Below are positions 46,076 to 58,770 of a DNA stretch of 64,000 bases, in pieces. Each line of letters begins with the position of its first letter. Position 1 is the first letter of the stretch. Under the pieces are notes generated by a model. It had not been told where the DNA came from. It did no database searches and worked only from the letters and a program-made list of their open reading frames with translations. The translations under genes were made by a program, and so were the position numbers. Source of the stretch: Turnera subulata (Eukaryota > Streptophyta > Magnoliopsida > Malpighiales > Passifloraceae); assembly GCA_028386065.3 (NCBI GenBank), contig JAKUCV010006662.1:77032-141031 (forward strand), given 5' to 3'.

Positions 46076-49000
46076 TTAGATATAAGGTTCTCGTGTGGAA
46101 GTAGGCAGCTCCAGTTCCGGTTCCACCTCACCAAGCGGGGAGAAATAGCAGTCTACCATGTCTTCGCTTACTTCTTCCAAACTTGGAGGGTCCCACTGTG
46201 CATTTTGGAAATGGAATCACGTAAGAGATTAGCTCAGAAAGATGACCACCATAAGAAATAATGATACAAAAAGCAGACCGTGTACCTTTGGAGCAAAATC
46301 CTTATCAAGAAACCGAGCTCGTACACCCTATTCACAAGCGATTTGGAGGATTAATTTGGACGGTCAAATTGAAGCAGTAATGCACGAATTGATCCACATG
46401 AACAATAAGTTGGTAGAGTACCTCAAAAAAGTCACCGGAGACCTTTTTCGATATCCCAGCCAGGGATATTCTATATTCACGAGCAAGGCACTGGTCAAGA
46501 GATTGAAATCTACCTTCTCTTATCTAAGTGCCAAAGAAACAACTCGAGTTATGATAATTCCCACATCTAAACGCCAACTTAGTCATTGATAGTATTAACT
46601 TACTGATCGTAAGGTCACTTTTAAGCTAAGTGGGGATGCATCTTTCATTTTCATTAGGGCTCTTTTGCACCATTCATTATAAGTAACAGCCACCTCATTT
46701 TCCTGAAAAGACCAAAGTTCAAAATGTATATAAACAGAGAAAACTTTGGACACATTGACTATCACACATGAAGCACATAGAAAATGAAGCTGACCAGCGC
46801 ATCAATAATTTCCTCAACTGTGTCATGACTGAAACATTTATCAATTCTCGCTATCCTGGAAAACCAAAGGTAAGAAATGATTACCACAGGGGTGGAAAGC
46901 CAAGATAAGTTGGATACATCTATCCTGTATATGAATCATCTATAATGCTGTCTGCAAGAATGCTTAAGAAAGAGATTCCATGAGTAGATGTCCATAATAG
47001 ATGCCATTTCAATTTACTAGTAGATACTGAACAGGCAATCCCATATGGCAATTGCAATTTGGAGAAAAAAACTATGCAGGATCTCCATGGCAAAAAGGCA
47101 TGATAGCAGCAACTATTAATAAATTAACTGTTTCACTTACAGGTAAAGAAAAACTTGAGTAGAAATAAAACTGTAAAATCTCCTTCATTATACATTACTC
47201 ATTGACAACATCAGAGGTCGATCAAATTATCAGTGAAACCCCTCATCACCAGTTATTTACTCACACTTATATGTTCAGCATTCAACAGCAATCTTCAGAT
47301 GCAATTGAAATCATCGATACCTTCTATGGAACTAGTCTTTAGACAGAAACCTGTGGGTTTAAGATTTATAGCTCTTTGGTGCTAATATATGGTGCTAATC
47401 TTCAGAAACACAACCATGGGTTAATAGCTCTAACTCCTAACTTTGCCTCAAAGCTATACCTTATTCTTCCAGATTATGTAGCATATACACATTGATGGTG
47501 GCAAATATCCACAAGAGAAGGAATTATGTCCAAAATGCAATTACAGGTGCTGCAATTTCACAAGCAACGCATAATATGTGCATAAAAGGATGCAGCAAGT
47601 GCAACAAAAGGATAAGACTTACTTATGAAGGATGCTTGTCTTATCTGGGTAGACGAGGTCACCATATTGTGCCAGTGAAGTCTTTATTAAAGTGGGATCA
47701 TCTGTGAGCAAATTACCTAGGCGTTCTTCAATCATTGCAAGCCTCTGTACAGGAAGTTAAGACTTTTTAAGTTTGAAGGCAGAAGAATAAGGATAGAATG
47801 AAGAAACACCATATAGAGTGCAGTGTGAACCGCATTTAATCCATAGTGAGTAGCAAGACCAGAGGCAATCATTTCCACGCCATTGAGCTTATCCCCTGTT
47901 AGAGCCAAGTATTCCCCTGAAACAAAGAATGCTAGCATTAGAAGTACCTAAAATGAAATTTCAATATGTATCTTGGCACAACAACAAAAATGGAATACGT
48001 AAAATTTTACAAATTGTAATTACCCAAGTAACCAGGTAGGCGAGATAGATAAAAGGAAGCACCCGCATCGGGTTGGAAACCAATTTGAACCTCTGGACTA
48101 GAAAAGGCCTGCAAAGTACGGACACATGTCAGAAGCAATTTGTCTCACTGCAAGTTTTTGAATGCATTCTATGGTTTTTGCATTCCTTCAGATTTCCAGG
48201 GAAAGAACAACCAATTCATTGAGATGGTTTCCGCTCCTGATTGGTTCTGATAACTCTATGGCTTTGTTGTTACAGGAAATGAGTTCACAAAGCAAAGAGT
48301 GATATCTTTTGATTGTATCTTAAGCTTTGGTTGCATGACAAAGGCAAGACTAGAAATGTCCTAATAATTTATCAAAACAAGAGCGCTATATCTACTTTCA
48401 CTCATGGTTATGAGACTGTAAATGTAAGCAACATATAACACTAATGGCCCACATTGCCACCTTGCCTTGGCTAGTGTTCGCAATATCATAGTCGTGCCAC
48501 ACAAGAACATACACTGATTGTTTGGGAAATGGACACAAAAGCCACCTACAGTTTTATCTGTCACCAGATGGAATTGACATAGAAGAATAAGGACAAGCAC
48601 GAGTACAAGAAGAATCAACATACTAGAGAAAAAATGCAGCAAGAATTAGAATGTAGCACCAGTCACCTACAGTTTTATCTGTCACCAGACGGAACATTCC
48701 AGGAAGAGAAATTCCACCTGCACATCCCATTGTCACACCATCCAAAATAGCCACCTGAAAGGAAATAATTAAAAGATACAATCAAAGTTAAGTAAGAACA
48801 TCACACAACAATAAAACCGGCACAATTTAAGCATCCTTGAACCTATGCAATGCAATAGCAAACTGTGGGGAAAAAGTTTTGTGGCACAAACAGGATGAAC
48901 AAACCAAAAGTGAAAGAACAGATTATACAATTTATATAAATTGGTTGGAGACATCAACATAGAAATTTCGTAAATAGTTGTTTCTTACATTTGGCTTCAG

Positions 49001-50224
49001 ATATGTTCCTTGTAGGTAGACAAATTTGTACAATGTCTGGAAAAATGTTTTGCATTCTTCAATTCTCCCTGTACACATTTTTATGGAAAGGAAATCAGAA
49101 TCACTCATCACGTTGCAAATTGTCACAAAGGGAGCGAGTTCTATACAAAGTGAAGAGGTAATGATAAAAAACAATCCTTAATACCAAATGGATTGACTAT
49201 TTTATACAATTTGACAGCAGATTATCCACCAAAGACTGGTCAGCAAAGCACATTACTTGATGTGTTGCAGAAATTTTTATACATCTTAAAGATCCGACAT
49301 TTTGGATGCCAGGTAATCATTGTTGCTTTGATAAATAACAATAATTGCAAGTTGGTTCTTCTCAACATTCATCAATAAATCAAAAGCTAGGAAGATGACT
49401 TAGGAAGATAACTCACCTTCATTAAGCAACTGACAGAGGGAAACAACATCTGCACCCGAACAAAAAGCCCTCCCACTACCCTTTACAATATTCGAAGCAA
49501 GCATGTCAGTAAACAAGGAAGACCAAATTGAAGCATTAATGACTATTAGAGAACGAAAACTGCAATTGGAATGCTCTAAGATATCAGTCGAAGATTTTAA
49601 ACGAAGTAACAACCTAGAATACACAAATAACCATTTATGAGGACAAAATTCCAAATATACCTTCATTATTACGAATCCAATATTGGGGTTCTCTTCCCAC
49701 GATTCAAAGAGTCTCTTCAGCCGAGCCACCTGCAAAAATAAGCAGCCTGAATATGTTTAAACGCATATAAGAAAAATACCAATACAGCCATGAACTATGA
49801 ACTAAAATAACACTTAACATGAAATGTAAAAAGACAAGAGAAAGCGTAAGCAAACCATAGGAATAGTAACGGCATTCAGAGAATCCGGTCTATTAAGAAT
49901 AGCAGCTCTGGATTTTGCTCTGCCTTCAACCAAAACCTGAATTGCATTGCACCCACGATATAAAAGAAAAAAAAAAAAAAAAGAGAGAGAGAGTAAAACT
50001 TGTATCACAAAAGTACAAAACTTTCAATTTGGGTACCAAGAATTTCTAGCAGAACAAACATTTCTTGTAGAGGAAGAGTGAGAGAGAAATAGGAAGACCT
50101 GGTCTTGGGTGTCATCATGGGAGGCATAGCTCGGTAGAGCAGACAAGTTTCTCTGAGAAGAGAGAAACCCAATTCTTTTATCGAGGGAGTTCCTCAGTTT
50201 GACCAGTCCATTTAGTCTCTGCAT
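46076..50224 (-). CDS. 3-hydroxyisobutyryl-CoA hydrolase-like protein, mitochondrial, 406 aa
   Basis: Fourteen exons, written high to low: 50224-50099, 49936-49856, 49729-49661, 49480-49417, 49068-48989, 48754-48671, 48108-48024, 47916-47831, 47744-47623, 46855-46795, 46702-46604, 46523-46422, 46327-46286, 46195-46076. All are in phase, 1221 coding bases. This is the crotonase (enoyl-CoA hydratase/isomerase) fold. Seen: a basic, Ser-rich N-terminus fitting a mitochondrial presequence, ILNRPDSLNA, GSGRAFCSGAD (oxyanion-hole region), GVTMGCAGGIS, PEVQIGFQPDAGAS with the conserved Glu and Asp, and WDPPSLEEV near the end. The enzyme family acts in valine breakdown. The plant members closest to this one (At3g60510/At4g31810 type) are, to my knowledge, also reported as mitoribosomal protein mS47, so enzyme activity is uncertain. 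Confidence 0.9.
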
Positions 50225-51192
50225 CTCTCTATATCTCGCTCTGGTGTGGGGGCGACTTTTCTTCCACTGGAGTGTCTCTCTTTGTGTAATGTTCTTTTCC
50301 GGCTACTACTCCTCCTACTGTGTTCGATTCCCTGCAGCTTCTCCTCTTCCTTGGCCGGGTGACGTTGTAGGTTGAGGGTGCGAAATGTGGCTGGCGGGCT
50401 ATTGGCCCAAAGTCTTGTAACATTGGGCCAATATTAATAGGGATCCTTTTCCTCTAGTCCACTTTGTAGGTTAAGGATAAGAATCTTCTTTTGAGCTGGA
50501 CTGCGACCGAGTGCAATTAGAAGCCCGTTTTTTGTATTATTGGATCCAAAATCCTCAACTATTTTTTCCTTTTCTTGTTTTCCAGTGGATTTGTGGGTAT
50601 GCGAGACTTACGATTCAACATTTTTACTGGTACTATACCAATGTGGGGTTCAAGGTAGGGTTATTCGAATTACTTCCGCTTAGTCTCGGATTCAAATCCT
50701 GGTGTGCATTGAAAATTCCCTTTGATAACAAATGGAAAAACCAATAAAAACATTTCAACTGGTATTGTGAACTTTTTTTGTTGTCAGAAACTGGTACTGT
50801 GATCTCTCACAACGCGAGCTTTTGTGTTCGAATTTCACTGGTAGACGTTTATAATTATTTGTCTTTATAGTACAACTCCAGTTGCTACTCTAACTCTGGT
50901 TCAAAAAAAAAAAAAAAAAGATACAAATCTAACTCCAAAACCAAAATGATTTCTGCTTGTTCGGCTCCTAATAGTATGCAAACTGGGTTATCAACTAATT
51001 ATAATGATCCCAACTTAGCAAAAGATTGTAATGGTTTGCTATCCTGACAGAGTATGTAGCATTTTTTACATATAAAATAAAATAAAAATCTTGAAAGCAA
51101 AATCATCCCACTCCAAGCCCTGGCTTTGAGGAACAGAAACTATGCCACAAAAACGCTTCACATGAACATTCGAACCAACTGACTTGGCTGTC
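50225..51192. promoter_or_regulatory. Intergenic region: hydrolase-like promoter and RH10 3' flank
   Basis: Only AT-rich DNA with a poly-A run near 50910 is visible. The 78-codon frame at 50511-50747 lacks any recognisable domain and is rejected. Confidence 0.45.
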
Positions 51193-54100
51193 TCAGTTTC
51201 TCTTCGGCATCCTATGCTTCTTATGCTTTTTGTTGCCTAAATAATTCTCTATCTTATCCTCATCTTCACCTCTTCTGCCCTTTCTCTTCCTATCTCCAGC
51301 TTCTTTCAGTTGCTGTAGAATTTCAGTTCCAGATGATAGTGAGAATAATGAGACTAAGTTATAAAACTAGAATAGTGATTAATCACATTCACAATCAAAT
51401 AACAACTAAAAGAAGTAAAAACCCTATTAGTAATGCGTTTGGCTTCTTCAACCCGATCCAGCACTAGCATGGCTTCCTCACAATGATGAGTTGGAAATGC
51501 CGGCATCTCATGACCTGAACGAGAGCATAGTATTTAGTTTTTGCAGTAGGTTTCCTTTTCAATATGATCCCAGATATAAAATAGAGTGTCTAATCACCAA
51601 GATGCCTCTCTATAGCCTTAAAAGGTTCGACTTCGAACTGGGTTACAAGCGAGATGGCAAGCCCTGATCGTCCAGCTCGAGCAGTTCTACCAACGCGATG
51701 AACATAATCCTGTCAGTCACCCAAGATCAGTAAAGAGACAACAAATGTAACAAGCCGCAAATTGATTGACCAGTCTCTCCTCTTGTCTTCGTAGAAATAG
51801 ATATATATGCTTCTTAACATCTGACAGTTTAGATGTAAGTGCCTGAAACTTTTGGATATAATAATGTCCAAACCTGTTGTTGTAATAAATGAACTTGCAA
51901 TCTGCAAAGAGCCAGATAACAGTACGAGGCAATATTGGGGATACTTTAGTAGGCTAACCTTCGGTTGTGCGGGAATATTGTAATTAACAACCATGTCGAC
52001 GGATGGAATATCAAGTCCTCTACTTGCAACATCAGTGCATATGAGAATGTTGCACTGGCCAGATTTAAATTTGTTCAAGGCCTCAAATCTTTTTGACTGT
52101 CAAAAACATTCATCAAATGGGGTCAGGGCTAAGAAGTCATCAGTAGTTATAAGAATAGTGTTAAGGCAACAGAAATTGGAGGAAAGAGAAAGGATTGTGG
52201 AAAGAAATTAATTACAAAGCAAACCCAATATAAATATATGATAGTATACAATATTCATACCTGACTCAAGTGCCCATTGATGGGGACTGCACGTAGACCC
52301 AGATTTCGAAGAATCGTGGCCAGATATATAGTTGCATCGCATGTCCGAGTGAACACCATAGTTGTGGCTTCAAATTTCAGATGCAGTAGATAGACAAGAT
52401 AGCATTCCTGCAAGCACAGAATATAAAAGTGAACCTCATAGCAGACTTTACTGCAAGCAAGACAAGGGCAAATCAATGTGACAACGGAAAAAAAAAGAAA
52501 CCTTGTAAACAGTTGGAACAAACCATAATTGCTGCTTCAGGGTTTCGACAGTGGAATATTTGGAAGATATTTCTATCTGAAATCATTAGAATTTGCAGGC
52601 ATGTTATTAATGGCGAGGACAATCATGTCCGAACAATTAAACAATAGGTAAGAATTGCAGGATCACACCTTTGCAGGATTTTTTAAACAAACCCTCTGTA
52701 GCTTCTGCACCTGAAAAACCAGGGCAAGGATTCGTTCAACGTCCAATCTTAACTTAACAACTTTGTAAATTACTTTCAAACATTATAAAAATCGTTCCGT
52801 ATTGTTTAAAATGTAAAGCAATTAAAACAGTAGTAATCAGCTGTGAAAAAAAGTGAAATCATTGCACCACATGAATAATCAACCGCAGTGTTCAAGAACA
52901 GTCCATTATCTGCTCATTGCAAATGCTACAAACCTTTCTCGTCATTGTTGCTGAAAACAAATAGGTTTTCCGGTTACTTGGGATCCCATTCAAAATTTCA
53001 TCCATAACTTTTTCAAACTCATCATCCAACAACCTATCTGCCTCATCCAGGATCTGTTGTTAAAAAATGGAAATAGACATGAACAGTCAAATAAGTGATT
53101 CAAGTAGTAGCTTTCAAAAGCAATGCGATACAAACATTTTGATTGGATGGCTTATAGAAAGCTATAGCAAGCCTACTCTATATGGAGGCTTGAGTTGAGA
53201 CTAGTGCCAACAAAAATAATTGAGATTGGGAGTTAAATGTGAAAATAAGTTGAGAAAAATCCCAAAGGTGAACGTGTATTATTTTTTAAGCCTGGGATTG
53301 TAACAACTTGTGATGTTATAATATAGATACATACCAAGTATCTCAACGAGCGGAGGGAAAATCCTTTGGTTTCTTTCATATGATCCAAAAGGCGTCCGGG
53401 TGTTGCAACCTACAAAAAGAAAAAGAAATTGTGTGAATAATGGGGTTAAAAACTTCATTGACAGTCAGTCATATTCAAGGAAAAATATTAAGCGCCTCAT
53501 ATCTAAAATTCACAGCCGGAAAAAGATACTTACAATAATGTGTGGTCGCTTTGCCAGGGCAATAGCCTGCTGCGCCATGTCATCCTTTCCAATGAGCTAT
53601 TGAAAAAGAACAATAAAAACATTGCTAAAAGAATAACCAAGAGTTTTCCATTCAATAGCTAGCTGCAACTCAATATACAGAACCGAACATCAAAGTAATT
53701 GAAATTAAGATATTGCTTCACGGTCTTAGGTAATCCAGAAACGGAATAATGATTGAACTGGAGACACAGTTAATTTATCCACCTAAATAGCTTAATGAGT
53801 CAACCTCTAGGCCCTGGAGGTTCAGTATAATAGTGTTCACTTACAATAAGGTTGTCGTCTAATGGATTAACAACAATTGGATAGTGAACAGAGCAGGCGC
53901 AGAATATATATAATACTGAGATTTCAAGACTTGTTTACTCACCGTTGCACATTTTACACCAATCCCACTACCCAAAGATCGAAACTGCTTAGCTATTTGA
54001 TCAGCCAATTCCCTAAAACCACGCCAAATACGTTATAATCAACCCAATTATCATATAAACAAAACGGGATTAATTACAAGGAACAATATTGAAAGACATT

Positions 54101-54414
54101 TTTTTTTTCCTTTTAATGAATCAAATTAACCTTGTTGGGGCGAGGACGCAGGCAAAGAAGGCTAGTGGCCTGGAAGATTGATGCGAGGCTTGGATGAGTG
54201 CCTGCAGCGTTGGAAGAGCGAAAGCAGCAGTCTTTCCGGTACCTGTTTGTGAAATAGCAATCAAGTCTCTGCCTTGAAGGGCACAAGGGATGGCTTTTGC
54301 TTGTATCTCTCTTGGGTTTTTCCATCCCTGCTTTTCACACACTTCTCTCAGTTCATCGCATAACCCTAAATCTGCAAAAGTTTTCTCCTTTTCTTGTTCT
54401 GCTGTGTCTGCCAT
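51193..54414 (-). CDS. RH10: DEAD-box ATP-dependent RNA helicase 10 (Rrp3/DDX47 type), 445 aa
   Basis: Twelve exons, high to low: 54414-54131, 54012-53943, 53596-53534, 53409-53335, 53053-52934, 52710-52669, 52576-52502, 52407-52261, 52096-51959, 51709-51598, 51514-51423, 51312-51193. All in phase, 1338 bases. It unwinds RNA with ATP; the yeast (Rrp3) and human (DDX47) relatives act in the nucleolus on small-subunit pre-rRNA. Every helicase motif is present: Q motif with GWKNPREIQ, motif [16 protein letters not shown] (across the exon 1/2 junction), [30 protein letters not shown] and [13 protein letters not shown]. The C-terminus is basic ([18 protein letters not shown]), a likely nuclear signal. 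The start is MADTAEQE, as the upstream codons have no ATG. The last junction (AGG/CAA) is the least certain. Confidence 0.92.
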
Positions 54415-55559
54415 TTTCACTGGCTAATTACTGACGACGAATTATAGAATCTACTCCTGTAATTGTTGTCCGGGTAGAGATTTTGCCGCGCAGCTTGACT
54501 TGTTTGCCAAGGGTGCGATATTTATGGTTTTGTTGTTCTCCTGAAAAGGGAAAAACCTACTGTACACCATGTTATTTGACCAGTATTAATTGTCACCCTA
54601 TTTGGAAAGAACAGATTTTTTTCCCTTGGTATATCTGGGCAATCTTTTGATAATTATTTTTTTTTAAATCAATCTTTTGATAATTAACTCTCAAGTTTAC
54701 TGGAAATTTTATCCTAAAAAAAGAACATTTTTGGTTGCTTATTTATTGGTGGACGAAAAAAAAATTATTTTTTCTCCAAATTTAAAACGTTTACGATAGT
54801 AATAAATGAATAGAATATATACCCCCATATAATAAACTCTACCGTAAAAGAAACATAATTCAGTATTAGAATAATTAAAATGTATATGGAAAAAAATAAA
54901 GATAAAGAATATAATTAATATAATTTTTTGGAAGAGATCATGGGTAATCAAAAGGAAAAAGTGAATAAAAAATTATTAATCCTCACTGTAATAAAAAAGT
55001 GAAGGTATATAATGACGTTTATACAAGAAAAAAATGAGTATAGAAAATAATTACAAATAGATATGAAATCTATTTTTTATTTATTTTTCTGGATACTGGA
55101 TGGGCAATAAAAGAAACAAAATAAAATTTTCAGTCAAAATTGTACGGTAATTAATGTCACTAATACTAGGATTCCGAATGCATCAAGAAATAACATTTTT
55201 ATTTTTTAATGGGACCCTCGGAAAAAAAAAAGTCCTCCACTCCTAATTACAAGTCAGTATGAAAACCAAGTAGTTAAACCGTAAATGTGCCGGTCACTAA
55301 AGAGAAATAGAATCCTAATAGGCCGCTAAACTCAAAAATCAGTCTGAGACATTGGTTTTTCTTTCTTTTTTCCAAGTTATTATGACAAACTCTGTAGCTC
55401 TAAGTCCATTGTAGTCCTGAAATTTTTCTTAAATTTGTTTAGCCTTAGCAGATGATCAACCAAAGATTACAAATCCCATATGCTCTCTTTGTTTAGCAAT
55501 TCTTTTGGCTGGTTTTGGTTGAACATTTTGCTTCCAAATTCCAACCCTTTTTCAAGTTT
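54415..55559. other. AT-rich intergenic region
   Basis: Holds the RH10 promoter on its left side and the 3' end of the PLD-like gene on its right. The middle (54580-55330) is very AT-rich with homopolymer runs. The frame at 54739-54951 is AT-rich noise. No gene, RNA or repeat family is recognised. Confidence 0.5.
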
Positions 55560-58265
55560 TCAGCTTGAAAAAGAATGCCCTGCCTCCAGCTCTTCCACTG
55601 GAACAGCATAAGGTGAATTCCAATCGGCATCAAAGATTGCTTGAAGCTGTGAAACAATGGCAGGGTTGTAGGTCCCGAAGCTGATACCGGCTGTTGTGTA
55701 GAAATAGTCCCATATAAGATTGCTAGTCCCAATATGAGCTCGAACATCACTGACTGCATATTTTCCATGGTTGACTCTGGTAAAACCAGGGTAGATGTTT
55801 CCTGTGCTAGTTCCATTGCTAATGGCAGGCCCTGTCAGGTTGTAACCCGGAACCACATAGTATTTTATATCTACTTTGCCGGCACAGTGGTACTTGGAAG
55901 AAGAGCAGAGGACATTGGAGTACAGCAGAGACTTGAGATATGTATCTGTGTTGTTGATGAAATGCGCCCAGTATGCCACTAGTATCTTCACGGTTGCATG
56001 CTTGGAGAAAACAACCTGTTATATCACCAATGCATCAAACCATAAATTCAGTTTATCAGACATCAAGATTTTCCTGGTACAAATTGAACGTATCCTCAGT
56101 GGAGCAGAAAAAATGTCCAAGGGGCACAATATGCAGTTTGATAAAAGAAAAGGAGTACAATGTGCACAACAAGATCGACGAATTCATCTATAAGCTTGGT
56201 GGTTTTTTTTTTTTTGATAAGTGACAAAATTTATGTGATAAGAACTGCAATAATTCGAAGAGGAATAAAAATATGAACTTATTAAAACATGATTACCTCT
56301 GATATTGCAGAGGAAATGGATGACCAGTAAACCGGTTGCTTTGAATATTGTGACTGTCCAAGCCAGTCCATGGTACTTATCATGACTGTCCCTCCAATTC
56401 CAACAGATTTAATTGTATCAATCCATGCCTGTTCATCTGTCTGGTACCTGCCAAATGATAGCTGCGAAGCAGATCCAGATATATCAACAAAGAAGACAAA
56501 GCATCAAGAGGTCAATAAATTGTTAATATTAGCAGCAAGCTTTGGGCATTTCGTCTATTTTAAAGCAGATATGGAACTATTTAACTGAATGTTGCTCTAG
56601 AACAAGACAGCATAAGCAGAAAGTACCACATAAAATTGTGAATGCATAAATAGCAATGGATCATTAAAATTGGTAACTGATAGTCCATCGTGATTGATAT
56701 CAGCAGAATGATGTCACTGCTTTCACATTCGGACCATGTTTGAAAACAAATCCAGTGCAATTTTTCTCTCCAGAAGCCAGTATTGCCCATTTTATCACAT
56801 TGCAAAATATGAAGTATATGCTAGACTAGTTGCTCATATCCATTCTAAATCATTCAAAAGAAAATGAGTGAATAATTGATTTCCATTTCACCTTTTACAC
56901 GACAATTGACAACCAGAAGTAGACATAAAGTCCAAAGATTGGTCAATTACCTCAGGAGGAGCAAAAGATAGGTAGCTCAGTTGAGGCTGCAAATTTGAAT
57001 AGTTGTGTCCAGAAGTTTCAATTGGTATATCAAAGATGTGTGGATCTGATAACACAGGATAGCCTAAAGTATGAGGAATCTCCACAGATCGAGGCAGTGG
57101 TGACCTGTGATTTTTAGAATGATATGGTTAGGGATATAAAGAAGCTAAACAGACCAGTTCAATCCAACAGATCCTCAAATCTTAACGGCAGAAGAAAAAA
57201 GAAGAAACCTCCAACATACCTACACCTCTCTTTATGACTTAGGAAATGTGACCAGCATGGAACTGTTCTGTTAACTTGCCATTGCTGATCCACCACAGTT
57301 CTTGTATAATCAGTTGAATTAAGAGACCCAAGTGTCCACAAGTTCTGAAAGTAAGTTTCAACCTTCCTTACTATTCTGGGACAATCCACAAGATAAACCC
57401 CAAGTTCCTTAACCTGCAGCCATTCCACAATCAGGACTAATTGAATTGCAAACCAACACCACAAAAGAATCAAGTGGAAGAGTAAAATCACAGTATTACC
57501 TGAGTGAGGGATTTCCAATCATTATTAGCAGACCCAATGTACGCATCCTTTCTATCAGAAATCCAAACCTTGGCATGGACTATGCCTGAGCCCCACCAAT
57601 CACCCAGTAACAAAGTCACATTCTCCACGTTTGGCCTCCCTGAAGCCAAGTCAGATGGTTCTTTAGTGAAATCAGGGTAAACACCTGAGTGCTGCAGTAG
57701 CCTGTGAAAATTAAAGATTCAATCTTTCAAGAAGAACTTAATTAAAACAAGAATGGCCACACACAATTCTGCTTACCTGACGCTGACATTCCTGTCTCCA
57801 GCATCCTGGATGGCGTTATAGACAGCGGCGCCTTGGGATGCCCCGAAACTCCGCATGTTGTCTTTGGAGTATCCGTAATCACCGGAACGAGGATCTTCTG
57901 GCTGCGCAACCAACTGCCAGTACTGTGCTATTATGTCCAAACTCTTGGTGGAGTTCTGGGCCAACCAAAGCAGCACATCCCCTGTTATGGTTCAAAAGCA
58001 AAGCTTTTTATGGCAAAAACCTCAGCCAAATAGAAAAAAGTCATTAAGCAGGTAGCGTTCATTAACGTTTTTTTGTTGTCTGGATTGGTTACTTACCGGT
58101 GGAGAGGACGCCGGGAACGCGGGGGAGGTGAGGCATGTCTGTGGGGATGGACTGGACCAGCCATGCTTTGCAGTTTGAGTCGGCGAGAGAGAGACTGGCG
58201 AGCAAGAGGAACACAGCTAGTGAAAGGGAAATGGTTACTACTGGGTTTGCCGGTTTCATTTTCAT
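55560..58265 (-). pseudogene. PLD3/PLD4-like HKD phospholipase-family gene with a 2-base frame discrepancy
   Basis: Seven exons, high to low: 58265-58097, 57981-57777, 57703-57500, 57413-57220, 57104-56951, 56461-56297, 56015-55560. All junctions fit except that exon 3 is 204 bases where the frames on either side need 202. The surplus is at TAAAGAAAACC (about 57656-57666), and reading through meets TGA before the first HKD motif. Without the surplus the product would be 514 aa: a signal peptide or anchor (SLAVFLLLASLSLA), HAKVWISD with GSANND, and HGKYAVSD with GTSN, the two halves of the HKD active site. Animal PLD3/PLD4 are lysosomal 5' exonucleases or lipid enzymes; the plant role is not settled. 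A sequencing error, or use of an alternative acceptor (CACTAAAG ending at 57663) that restores the frame with loss of about 14 codons, would make it functional. Confidence 0.8.
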
Positions 58266-58770
58266 TTTCTTTGTTTTAAAAGTGAACTGCGTCTTCTAAC
58301 AAAAGCTCTCTATACTTCGAAGCTTCCGTCGTATATGGAAAGGTCAACGGATACTTAGATCTTGTTTGGATCTTGTTTCTTGTCCGCCGAATATTGCAAA
58401 TTGAGAAGGGCTTTACATATTTTACTTTCGCCGGCTAATTTGCTTTGGTTTTACCCATTATGGACTTTGCTTGTCTTGGTGTGTTTTGTCACATGGTGTA
58501 AATGTGCGTGCATATGCGTATAAGTTATAACATGGAAAAAATAACAGATGCAGGGGAAGGAAGAACAGGAATTTATAATTAGATTGATGGATTATCTTAG
58601 AATTGAAGCAAACTGCTGTTAGACATAAAAGCCACCCAAAAAGAACTATTACATTGACATAGTAAACCCACCATCAACTACTACAAAATCCTACCATTTT
58701 TTACACTTGACTGATGATATCAACCTTCTGCACTTCTCTTAGGTTCCAGTGTAGCAGAAGTCCCTTCCTT
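58266..58770. promoter_or_regulatory. Intergenic region: PLD-like promoter and 3' flank of the NPH3-family gene
   Basis: No coding region is seen in this 505-bp gap. The right part should be the 3' untranslated region of the minus-strand NPH3-family gene. Confidence 0.45.

Noticed and set aside
50511..50747. 78-codon frame between the hydrolase-like gene and RH10
   Set aside because: No domain, no splice or leader context, AT-rich intergenic DNA.
55734..56224. Plus-strand frames opposite the PLD-like gene
   Set aside because: They are antisense shadows of exon 7, which carries the second HKD motif.
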